A stretch of 23,476 nucleotides of DNA from Lachnospiraceae bacterium. Its GTDB lineage: Bacteria > Bacillota > Clostridia > Lachnospirales > Lachnospiraceae. The notes under the pieces were generated by a model. The model saw only the letters and a program-made list of their open reading frames with translations. It did not search any database and was not told the DNA's origin. This document shows positions 14,661 through 22,123 of the stretch, piece by piece. The stretch is from contig JAEEKC010000284.1 in assembly GCA_016282215.1 (NCBI GenBank), positions 1-23,476 of the forward strand, read 5' to 3'. The stretch's first letter is position 1. Each line of letters opens with the position of its first letter. The position numbers and the translations under genes are program-made.

Positions 14661-15536
14661 ATGAGAAGAAAGCATAATAAATTTACCATACCAAGTAAAT
14701 ATCTGCTGCTCGTATTAACGGTAGTCTGCATTGTCCTGATGTGTGCTACCTTTTTTACGGACTTTCTCGCAACGCCCCTTTCCAATGTGGCAGGGAGCGT
14801 TTTGATCCCGTTTCAGCGCGGTATCAGCAGGATCGGTGAAACAGCCGGACGCAGGAAAGAAGAAATGGAGAACCTGCGGGATGTCATGAAGAAAAACGAG
14901 GAGCTGCAGACAAAGCTGGATCAGCTTGAGATCGAGAACAGCGCTCTTCAGCAGGATAAGTATGAACTGAACCACCTGCGGGAACTCTATCAGCTGGATG
15001 AGCAGTATGAAGCCTATGAAAAAGTCGGGGCCCACGTGGTATCGAGGGATCCCGGAAACTGGTTTTCCGCCTTTGTGATCGATAAGGGCGAAAAGGACGG
15101 CTTGAAGGTGGATATGAATGTGATGGCCGGCTCCGGACTGGTAGGCAGGATCACCGAGGTGGGGCATGACTGGTCAAAAGTACTCTCCATTATCGATGAT
15201 ACCTCTTCTGTCAGCGCCATGGTGCTGTCCACGGAGGACACCTGTATCGTACAGGGCAATCTGGACACCATGCGAAACGGCATGATCACGTTTTCCAAAC
15301 TGGTAACCCAGGAAGGCACCGTTAAAGAAGGAGATAAGCTGGTCACTTCTTACATCAGTACCAAGTATCTGCCGGGCATTCTGATCGGTTATGTGACCGA
15401 GATCAATCCCGATTCCAACAATCTGACACATTCCGGCTATGTCACGCCGGCAGCGGACTTCACGCATTTAGAGGAGGTGCTGGTGGTGACGACACAAAAG
15501 AATACCTACGAAGGCGGAGAGGAGACGGACGGATGA
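14661..15536 (+). CDS. mreC: Rod shape-determining protein MreC
   Basis: Elongasome scaffold of 291 residues. There is one N-terminal membrane helix (YLLLVLTVVCIVLMCATFF), a coiled coil at about residues 65-115 (EEMENLRDVMKKNEELQTKLDQLEIE), then the extracytoplasmic beta-rich domain with NWFSAFVIDKGEKDGLKVDM, LVGRITEVG and LPGILIGYVTEI. MreC links MreB and MreD to PBP2 and RodA. The start has no good ribosome site: the bases before ATG 14661 read ATAGAATTTTACGA. Translation may therefore depend on coupling or be inefficient, although the 36-nt gap from mreB argues against tight coupling. The last four bases overlap mreD (ATGA). Confidence 0.93.
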   Translation: MRRKHNKFTIPSKYLLLVLTVVCIVLMCATFFTDFLATPLSNVAGSVLIPFQRGISRIGETAGRRKEEMENLRDVMKKNEELQTKLDQLEIENSALQQDKYELNHLRELYQLDEQYEAYEKVGAHVVSRDPGNWFSAFVIDKGEKDGLKVDMNVMAGSGLVGRITEVGHDWSKVLSIIDDTSSVSAMVLSTEDTCIVQGNLDTMRNGMITFSKLVTQEGTVKEGDKLVTSYISTKYLPGILIGYVTEINPDSNNLTHSGYVTPAADFTHLEEVLVVTTQKNTYEGGEETDG

Positions 15537-16072
15537 AGCAAAACATCTTTGCGACAGTGTGCGTACTCCTTGCTTTTGTATTGCAGTCCACGGCAGTCAA
15601 GTGGATCTCTTTTGGCGGGATCTGCCCGAACCTGCTGATCGTGATCATCGCCGCGCTGGGCTTTACCTATGGGTGTAACATGGGACTGCTTTCCGGATTT
15701 TTCGCCGGTCTGTTATGGGATCTGTTTTATGGGGATCTTTTGGGTTTTTATGCCCTCGTTTTTATGTATGTGGGTTATCTGAACGGCGGCTTCTGGCAGA
15801 TCTTTTTCAAAGAAGATATCAAGCTGCCGGTGATACTTGTGACGGGAAGCGATGTCATCTTCGGGGTGACCAGCTATGTCATGCGTTTCCTGTTGCGCGG
15901 CCGTTTTGATTTTGCGAATTACTTTGGTCATGTGATCCTGCCGGAAGCGGTCTATACGGCATTGATCACACTCTTGATCTTCCCGTTGTTTGCAAAGATC
16001 ACAACCAGGCTTGACCGCCCGGTTCAAAAGGGCAAGGGGCCGGTGATCGAGATCCGGGAGACAGAGGTTTAA
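15533..16072 (+). CDS. mreD: Rod shape-determining protein MreD
   Basis: A 179-residue hydrophobic membrane protein with about five to six helices (FATVCVLLAFVLQSTAV, LLIVIIAALGFTYG, LLSGFFAGLLWDLFYGDLLGFYALVFMYVGYL, and others). The MreD hallmarks GLLWDLFYGDLLGFYAL and small size fit the family. It acts with MreC in the elongasome. ATG overlaps the mreC stop (ATGA at 15533-15536), with a purine-rich GGAGAGGAG ribosome region inside mreC. It is followed after 3 nt by the PBP2 gene. Confidence 0.92.
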   Translation: MKQNIFATVCVLLAFVLQSTAVKWISFGGICPNLLIVIIAALGFTYGCNMGLLSGFFAGLLWDLFYGDLLGFYALVFMYVGYLNGGFWQIFFKEDIKLPVILVTGSDVIFGVTSYVMRFLLRGRFDFANYFGHVILPEAVYTALITLLIFPLFAKITTRLDRPVQKGKGPVIEIRETEV

Positions 16073-16075
16073 AAG

Positions 16076-18943
16076 GTGCTGAAATCACTCAGAGATGCCG
16101 TGATCGGCTTTATCACAAGCAGGATCTTTGTGATGATCCTGGTTTTTTCGGTTCTGACAGGTGTGATCACTTATCGTCTGTTCGATCTGCAGATCGTCAA
16201 AGGCGGGGAATACCTGTCTTCTTTTCGTATGATCATCCGCAAGGAAAAGAGCCTGGATTCCACCAGGGGCAAGATCTTTGACAGAAACGGTGAGCTGCTG
16301 GCCTATAATGAGCTGGCCTATTCCGTAAAGATCGAGGATGTCTATGAATCGGGACGCAATAAAAATGCCCGTCTGAATACAACGATCTCCGAGCTGATCG
16401 ATCTGATCGAAGCTGGCGGAGATAAGATCGAATGCGATTTTTCCATTATCCTTGACGGCAATAATGAATATGCTTTTACACAGGAAGGAACCAGGCAGCA
16501 GCGGTTCCTTGCAGATGTGTACGGCAAGCAGAGGATCGAGGATATGGATTATGCCGAAAAGACCTCTACAGCGCAGCAGGTGGTGGAATATCTTGCCGGC
16601 AGCAAGAAATTCGGGATCGGCGAGTATATGGACCCTGAGGACAGAAAGTCCGGTTTTATCGTGGGCAGCGGTTACACCAGGGAAAAGCTGCTCAAGATCG
16701 TATCGGTCCGGTATGCCATGAGTCTGAACAGTTTCCAGAAATACATCCCCACGGTTGTGGCTGCTGATGTATCGGATAAAACGGTTGCCATGGTCATGGA
16801 AAATTCCGATCGCTTAGAAGGCGTGACGGTGGAAGAGGATACGATCCGCAAATATGTGGACAGCGTATATTTCTCACATATCATAGGATACATCGGCAAG
16901 ATCTCAACAGATGAATATGAACAGCTTTCAGCGGAAAATGAAGATTACGCCCTGACGGATATCATCGGCAAAGCCGGGATCGAGCAGGTGATGGAAACAA
17001 CCCTTCAGGGCAAAAAGGGAAAAGAGGTCGTTTACGTGGATAACCTCGGTAAGGTGATCGAGACCAGCCAGAGGACCGAGCCGGAGACGGGAAACGATGT
17101 GTATCTTACCATTGATAAAAAGCTTCAGAAGGCGGTGTATCATCTGCTTGAGCAGAAGATCGCCGGTATTCTGGTTTCGAAGCTGACAGCAGAGAAGGAG
17201 TTTGTGCTCGGTGAAAACGAATCCTCCTCCCACATTCTGATCCCGATCTATGACGTATATTATGCGTTGTTCCACAACCACGTGATCGACACGGCGCACT
17301 TTACCCATGAAGGGGCCAAGGATACGGAACGTAAGGTCTTTACTGCTTTTCACAGTAAACAGGAGCGGACCATTGAACGCATACGGAGCGAACTGCTTGA
17401 CAGCAATACTGCTTACAATGAATTGCCGCTTGAATATCAGGTATATGAGCTCGGAATCGTGGATATGCTCGAAAAGAAAGGCATGATCCTGACAGATGAG
17501 ATCGAGGAAGATGATGAGACGGTGGCAGCCTGGAAGGTGGATGAGAACATCAGCCTTCGCAGCTATTTAAACTATCTGATCGGTAAGGGTTGGCTGGATG
17601 TTTCCACACTTCCTTTAGAGGATAAATATTCCGATTCCGATGAGGTCTATAAGCAGCTGATCGAAACGGTCTGCGATATGCTGCAGACGGATGATTATTT
17701 CAACAATCGTCTGTATAAGTACATGCTGCTGGATGATGAGATTGACGGCATGGATGTCTGCCGGCTTCTGATCGAACAGAATATCGTGGATGTGACAGAT
17801 GAGGAAAAAAATGAACTGCAAAGCGGCGAGAAAACACCCTACGCGTTTATGGTCGGCAAGATCCGCAATCTGGAGATCACGCCGGCGCAGCTGGCACTGG
17901 ATCCCTGCTCGGGTTCCTGTGTCATCACGGATCCGGGAAGCGGAGAAGTGCTGGCCCTTGTCACCTATCCCGGATACGACAATAATAAACTGACCAATAC
18001 CATCGATGCGGAGTATTATAATAAGATCTACAATGATCTGTCACAGCCTATGTGGAATTATGCGACCCAGCAGCTGGCAGCGCCCGGTTCTACTTTCAAA
18101 ATGGTTACTTCCGCTGCAGTGCTCGAAGAAGGCGTTGTCACGGACGGGGAACAGATTGTCTGCCACGGTCTCTGGGATACGATCTTGCCGCCGGCAAAGT
18201 GCTGGATCTCCCCCGGCGCCCACGGTGCGCTGAATATTACCGGTGCCATCGAGAATTCCTGTAACTATTATTTTTATGAAGCATCCTACCGCATGAGTTT
18301 CAAGGACGGTGTCTACGACAGTGATACCGGTCTGCTGAAACTGGCAGAGTATGCAGATAAATTCGGCCTGTCCGACAAATCCGGGATCGAGCTGCCTGAG
18401 AGCAGCCCAAAGGTATCCGATTATGATGCCATCCGTTCCGCCATCGGCCAGGGCACCCACAACTATTCGACTGTGGGGCTTGCCAGATACGTGACAACAG
18501 TGGCAAACAGCGGAAACTGTTACAACTTAAGCCTGATCGACAAAACGACGGACACGGACGGTAATCTGCTTCGGGAATATACGCCGGAACTGCGGAATAA
18601 AGTGGAACTTGCCGACAGTACCTGGGCAGCCATTCATGTGGGCATGCGCAAAGTGGTGGAAGCAAAGGAGTATTATTCGGAGATCCCGTTCGCAGTGGCC
18701 GGCAAAACCGGTACCGCACAGGAAAACAAACGCCGTGCGAACCACGCGCTTTTTGTCTGCTACGCGCCATATGACAATCCGAGGATGGCTATGGCCTGCC
18801 GTATTGCTTACGGATATGCATCGGATTATGCAGCGCAGGTTTCCGAAGAGATCATCAAGTATTACTTTGGCGTGGAAAACGAGGACAAGCTGATCACAGG
18901 AAAAGCAAGAGAAACATCAGCTGTTCAGAACGCAGGAGACTGA
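16076..18943 (+). CDS. mrdA: Class B penicillin-binding protein 2, elongasome transpeptidase, with large insert
   Basis: Membrane-anchored DD-transpeptidase that cross-links peptidoglycan with RodA. It has 955 residues; typical PBP2 is about 600-700. One N-terminal helix (IFVMILVFSVLTGVITYRLF) precedes the pedestal domain (DSTRGKIFDRNGELLAYN, HIIGYIGKI). The transpeptidase motifs are intact: STFK (S672-K675), SCN (728-730), KTGT (877-880). Between VYLTIDKKLQKAV (342 on) and CSGSCVITDPGSGEVLALVTYPGYD (611 on) there is an extra, acidic, largely helical segment of about 240 residues (about 367-607). In ordinary PBP2 these two parts lie close together. The start is GTG 16076 with AGAGG 8 nt upstream; no ATG fits as well. 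SpoVD/FtsI types are less likely given the mre-rodA context and the absence of PASTA domains. Confidence 0.92.
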   Translation: MLKSLRDAVIGFITSRIFVMILVFSVLTGVITYRLFDLQIVKGGEYLSSFRMIIRKEKSLDSTRGKIFDRNGELLAYNELAYSVKIEDVYESGRNKNARLNTTISELIDLIEAGGDKIECDFSIILDGNNEYAFTQEGTRQQRFLADVYGKQRIEDMDYAEKTSTAQQVVEYLAGSKKFGIGEYMDPEDRKSGFIVGSGYTREKLLKIVSVRYAMSLNSFQKYIPTVVAADVSDKTVAMVMENSDRLEGVTVEEDTIRKYVDSVYFSHIIGYIGKISTDEYEQLSAENEDYALTDIIGKAGIEQVMETTLQGKKGKEVVYVDNLGKVIETSQRTEPETGNDVYLTIDKKLQKAVYHLLEQKIAGILVSKLTAEKEFVLGENESSSHILIPIYDVYYALFHNHVIDTAHFTHEGAKDTERKVFTAFHSKQERTIERIRSELLDSNTAYNELPLEYQVYELGIVDMLEKKGMILTDEIEEDDETVAAWKVDENISLRSYLNYLIGKGWLDVSTLPLEDKYSDSDEVYKQLIETVCDMLQTDDYFNNRLYKYMLLDDEIDGMDVCRLLIEQNIVDVTDEEKNELQSGEKTPYAFMVGKIRNLEITPAQLALDPCSGSCVITDPGSGEVLALVTYPGYDNNKLTNTIDAEYYNKIYNDLSQPMWNYATQQLAAPGSTFKMVTSAAVLEEGVVTDGEQIVCHGLWDTILPPAKCWISPGAHGALNITGAIENSCNYYFYEASYRMSFKDGVYDSDTGLLKLAEYADKFGLSDKSGIELPESSPKVSDYDAIRSAIGQGTHNYSTVGLARYVTTVANSGNCYNLSLIDKTTDTDGNLLREYTPELRNKVELADSTWAAIHVGMRKVVEAKEYYSEIPFAVAGKTGTAQENKRRANHALFVCYAPYDNPRMAMACRIAYGYASDYAAQVSEEIIKYYFGVENEDKLITGKARETSAVQNAGD

Positions 18944-18944
18944 T

Positions 18945-20081
18945 ATGTTTAAAAACTATCGTCTGAGAGACTATGATTTTAAACTGATCCTTTATCTTTG
19001 TGCAGTGACGGTGATCGGGATCCTGGTCATCGGATCGGCCCAGGAGGGATATGAGAAAAGACAGCTTGTGGGATTTATCGCAGGTCTGTTTCTCATGATC
19101 CTTTTGTCGCTCTTTGATTATTCCGTATTTTTAAAGCTGTACTGGGTGTTTTATGCCGTCACGATCGTCCTGCTTTTACTGGTGCGGTTTTTCGGTAATA
19201 CGGTCAATAACGCAAAGCGCTGGGTGGAGATCGCGGGCATTCAGTTTCAGCCCTCTGAAGCGGCAAAAATCCTATTGATTTTATTCTATGCACAGTATAT
19301 GATGAAAAGAAGGGAAAAGATCAGTTCCTTAAAGAACATTCTGCTCATGCTCATCCTGCTGGCGCCGCCGCTGTACCTGATCTACAAGCAGCCGGACCTG
19401 TCTACCAGTATCCTGATCATGCTGGTATTTGCCACACTTTTATATGTGGGAGGATTGAGCTACAGAGTGATCTTCGGTTTTCTGGTCGTGGCAGTTCCCA
19501 TCGGCGTGATCTTTCTGACGCTGGTATTGCAGCCGGATCAGAAGATCATCAAAGATTATCAGCAGACACGTATCCTTGCCTGGCTCAATCCGGAGGAGTA
19601 TTCCACCGCTGAGGGGTATCAGCAGGACAACTCCAAGATGGCCATCGGCAGCGGTCAGCTGACGGGAAAAGGTCTGGACAATCAGGATATCAGTTCGGTC
19701 AAGAACGGAAACTTTATCTCTGAGCCGCAGACGGACTTTATTTTTGCGGTCGTCGGAGAGGAGCTTGGTTTTGTGGGAAGCATGGCGATCGTGATCCTGC
19801 TTCTTCTGATCACTCTCGAATGCCTGATGATCGCCCGAAAGGCCAAAGATGCGGCGGGAATGCTGATCGCAGCGGGAATGGCGGCGCTGGTGGGGTTCCA
19901 GAGTTTTATGAACATTGCCGTTGCAACAGGGCTGATGCCCAATACGGGAATTCCGCTCCCGTTTGTCAGTTACGGACTGACCTCACTTCTGAGTCTGTAT
20001 GTCGGTATGGGGATCGTGCTGAATATCAGGCTGCAGGCGGAACGAAAAACAGTTTCCTATACGGAACTGGATACTTTATAA
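18945..20081 (+). CDS. rodA: RodA, SEDS peptidoglycan glycosyltransferase
   Basis: Polytopic membrane protein of 378 residues, about ten helices. SEDS hallmarks are present: NNAKRWVEIAGIQFQPSEAAKI near residue 90, the extracytoplasmic loop GSGQLTGKGL...FISEPQTDFIFAVVGEELGFVG, and the C-terminal GLMPNTGIPLPFVSYGLTSLLSLYVGMGI. RodA polymerises lipid II and works with the PBP2 encoded just upstream. Only one base separates it from the PBP2 stop, and AGGAG inside that gene serves as ribosome site. FtsW or SpoVE would look similar; the elongasome neighbours favour RodA. In many related genomes minCDE lie near this point, but none are here. Confidence 0.93.
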   Translation: MFKNYRLRDYDFKLILYLCAVTVIGILVIGSAQEGYEKRQLVGFIAGLFLMILLSLFDYSVFLKLYWVFYAVTIVLLLLVRFFGNTVNNAKRWVEIAGIQFQPSEAAKILLILFYAQYMMKRREKISSLKNILLMLILLAPPLYLIYKQPDLSTSILIMLVFATLLYVGGLSYRVIFGFLVVAVPIGVIFLTLVLQPDQKIIKDYQQTRILAWLNPEEYSTAEGYQQDNSKMAIGSGQLTGKGLDNQDISSVKNGNFISEPQTDFIFAVVGEELGFVGSMAIVILLLLITLECLMIARKAKDAAGMLIAAGMAALVGFQSFMNIAVATGLMPNTGIPLPFVSYGLTSLLSLYVGMGIVLNIRLQAERKTVSYTELDTL

Positions 20082-20103
20082 ACTATGTATCGGGAGGGTA
20101 TCG

Positions 20104-20499
20104 ATGAACATTGCTTTGATCGCACATGATGCGAAGAAAAAGCTGATGCAGAATTTCTGCATTGCTTACAGAGGGATTTTAAGCAAGCATGATCTCTACG
20201 CCACCGGGACCACCGGCAGGCTGATCGAGGAGGTCACCAATCTGACGGTTCATAAGCAGCTGGCAGGTCATTTGGGAGGAGAGCAGCAGATCGGTGCACA
20301 GATCGAAAATAATGAGATCGATCTGGTGATCTTTCTGCGGGACGCACTTTCGCCCCAGGGCCATGAACCGGAACTCAATCATGTAGTCAAGCTGTGCGAT
20401 ATGCACAATATTCCGCTTGCTACAAACCTGGCGACGGCAGAGCTTCTGATCAAGTCGTTGGCCAGGGGAGATATGGAATGGAGAGAAATGTACAAATGA
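20104..20499 (+). CDS. mgsA: Methylglyoxal synthase with unusual catalytic residues
   Basis: Cytoplasmic 131-residue enzyme of the MGS fold that converts dihydroxyacetone phosphate to methylglyoxal and phosphate. MNIALIAHDAKKK, LYATGTTGRLI, LVIFLRDAL and IPLATNLATAELLI are diagnostic. Counting along my recollection of the E. coli protein (Asp71 in GGDQQVG, Asp91, His98, Asp101), this protein has E60 (GGEQQIG) for Asp71, D80 for Asp91, H87 for His98, and E90 (HEPEL) for Asp101. Two catalytic aspartates are thus glutamates. The usual Pro after D80 is Ala (RDAL). This may be a clade variant or reduced activity. GGAGGG lies before ATG 20104. The gene overlaps the next one by 22 nt. Confidence 0.9.
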   Translation: MNIALIAHDAKKKLMQNFCIAYRGILSKHDLYATGTTGRLIEEVTNLTVHKQLAGHLGGEQQIGAQIENNEIDLVIFLRDALSPQGHEPELNHVVKLCDMHNIPLATNLATAELLIKSLARGDMEWREMYK

Positions 20500-21485
20500 T
20501 GCAAAAGCGCGTTGCGGTATTTGCGTTGATGGCGACGGCGGCGGTAATGCTGTCCGGCTGTGGGAAAAAGGAGTTTGCAATGCCTTATCAGCTTACCCCC
20601 GATGTTTCGGCCTTCGGAATGGAAACGGGAGGAAGTGTGGATCTTGGAAATGAAAGCTTCGCTGCGCCTTTTGCCTCATCTTTATGCGTAAGAGATGATA
20701 CAACACTTTCCGTGGATGCCGTGGATCTGACACAGGCATCGGCAGGGATCCTGTGTGATGTCAATACCGGGCGCGTGATCTATGCAAAGGACGAAACGCT
20801 GCAGCTGGCACCGGCTTCGCTGACAAAGGTGATGACGGCGTTGGTAGCATTGGAAAACAGCACACTGGATATGAAGCTGACGGCTTCCGAGAATGTGCAG
20901 ATCTCGGAATCGGGAGCAACGCTCATGGGACTGGCACCGGGCGATTCCATGACAATGGATCAGGCATTGCATGCGCTGCTGATGCAGTCAGCCAATGATG
21001 CGGCCGTGCTGATCGCCGAAAACATCGGCGGCAGTGTGGAAGGCTTTGCGGAAATGATGAACCAGAAGGCGGCGGCCCTTGGGGCAACGGGATGTCACTT
21101 TGTCAATCCCCACGGTCTGACGGCTGACGGACATTACGTGACCGCTTATGATATGTATCTGATCTTTGCGGCCGCCATGCAGTATGATACCTTTAACCAG
21201 ATCATCCACACAGATCATTATGAGACACTGTACAAAGACAGTGAAGGAAACGGCAAGCCTTATGAGGCGGGAACCACCAATCTGTTCCTGAAAGGCGACT
21301 ACAATCCGCCGGCGGGGATCACTGTTGTGGGCGGAAAAACAGGAACCACGAACGTAGCGAGAAACTGTCTGGTGCTGCTGTCACGTGATTCCGCGGGCAA
21401 TCCTTATGTATCCGTGATCTTAGGTGCTGCCGAGAGAGGAATCCTCTATCAGGAAATGGTCGCACTTTTAGGGAAAATCGGGTAA
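20478..21485 (+). CDS. D-Ala-D-Ala carboxypeptidase lipoprotein (DacA/PBP5 type)
   Basis: Peptidase S11 protein of 335 residues that trims the terminal D-alanine of peptidoglycan stems. The active-site set is complete: SLTK (S114-K117), SAN (171-173) and KTGT (287-290). The signal ends in the lipobox LSGC with Cys28, so it should be a lipoprotein; many DacA proteins instead carry a C-terminal amphipathic anchor, which I do not see here. ATG 20478 is chosen because GGGGAG (20465-20470) lies exactly 7 nt upstream, inside mgsA. ATGs at 20496 (ATGA overlap with the mgsA stop) and 20499 are alternatives with poorer spacing; both keep the lipobox. The 22-nt overlap with mgsA suggests translational coupling and shared transcription with the cell-shape genes. 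Confidence 0.92.
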   Translation: MERNVQMMQKRVAVFALMATAAVMLSGCGKKEFAMPYQLTPDVSAFGMETGGSVDLGNESFAAPFASSLCVRDDTTLSVDAVDLTQASAGILCDVNTGRVIYAKDETLQLAPASLTKVMTALVALENSTLDMKLTASENVQISESGATLMGLAPGDSMTMDQALHALLMQSANDAAVLIAENIGGSVEGFAEMMNQKAAALGATGCHFVNPHGLTADGHYVTAYDMYLIFAAAMQYDTFNQIIHTDHYETLYKDSEGNGKPYEAGTTNLFLKGDYNPPAGITVVGGKTGTTNVARNCLVLLSRDSAGNPYVSVILGAAERGILYQEMVALLGKIG

Positions 21486-21490
21486 AATGG

Positions 21491-21519
21491 TTGTCTTTTT
21501 TGAAAAAAAAGGATATACT
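21491..21519 (+). promoter_or_regulatory. Sigma-A promoter of the P-loop gene
   Basis: TTGTCT (21491-21496), a 17-nt spacer containing a run of T then A, and TATACT (21514-21519). It begins 5 nt after the carboxypeptidase stop and ends 34 nt before the next ATG. The homopolymeric spacer probably bends the DNA. Confidence 0.75.
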
Positions 21520-21553
21520 GTTACATAGAATATTAACACTTAGGAGGGCTACT

Positions 21554-21976
21554 ATGGTACAGCTTATTGTTGGTAACAAGGGAAAAGGAAAAACCAAGCA
21601 TCTGCTTGAAAAGGTAAATTCTCAGGTGCAGGAAGTATCCGGCAATATTGTATACCTTGATAAGAGTGCAAAACATATGTATGAACTGAATAATAAGGTC
21701 AGACTCATCGACCTGTCACAGTATGGGATCGGCAGCAGCGATGGATTCATCGGTTTCCTGTATGGCATTATTTCACAGGATCATGACCTGCAGCAGATGT
21801 ATCTTGACAATTTCCTGACACTGGCGAAGCTTGCGGATGATGCGGATATCACCCCCATTGTTGAGCAGCTTGAAGGAATGGGCGAAAGATTCGGCGTTGA
21901 TTTTATCCTCAGTGTGGGACAGAATGAGACAGAGCTTGCAGCAGGACTGAAAGACAAGGTGATCGTATCCCTGTAA
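21554..21976 (+). CDS. Small P-loop NTP-binding protein, function unknown
   Basis: A 140-residue protein beginning MVQLIVGNKGKGKTKHLL. The Walker A motif GNKGKGKT (residues 7-14) is perfect. GNIVYLDKS, soon after, could be a short Walker B strand. There is no other recognisable domain, membrane segment or oligomerisation motif, and it is too small for PilT, a name I recall being attached to such proteins in automated annotation. I associate close relatives with Lachnospiraceae genomes but know of no function. ATG 21554 follows AGGAGG by 6 nt; the frame extends to 21491 but that covers the promoter. It is bounded by its own promoter and terminator, so it is monocistronic. Confidence 0.8.
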   Translation: MVQLIVGNKGKGKTKHLLEKVNSQVQEVSGNIVYLDKSAKHMYELNNKVRLIDLSQYGIGSSDGFIGFLYGIISQDHDLQQMYLDNFLTLAKLADDADITPIVEQLEGMGERFGVDFILSVGQNETELAAGLKDKVIVSL

Positions 21977-22014
21977 TCTGCCAGGGAGACAGAAGTTTGA
22001 GGCACAAACATGAG

Positions 22015-22041
22015 CAGCCCCGGAATACCGGGGCTGTTTTT
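22015..22041 (+). terminator. Strong intrinsic terminator after the P-loop gene
   Basis: CAGCCCCGG (22015-22023), loop AATA, CCGGGGCTG (22028-22036): nine perfect pairs, six of them consecutive G-C pairs, followed by TTTTT (22037-22041). It begins 38 nt after the stop codon. Confidence 0.92.
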
Positions 22042-22047
22042 GAAGAA

Positions 22048-22073
22048 GAGGTTTTATTTTGAGGTTTTATTTT
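22048..22073 (+). repeat. Perfect 13-bp tandem duplication
   Basis: GAGGTTTTATTTT occurs twice in direct succession (22048-22060 and 22061-22073), between the terminator and the HlyD-like gene. It is AT-rich and might form an UP-element-like stretch, or be simple slippage. I could not find a convincing promoter core after it. Confidence 0.7.
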
Positions 22074-22123
22074 ATTGAAAAAAGAGCAGTTTTGAATTTA
22101 TTTAGAGAAAGACAGTTTGGAAA

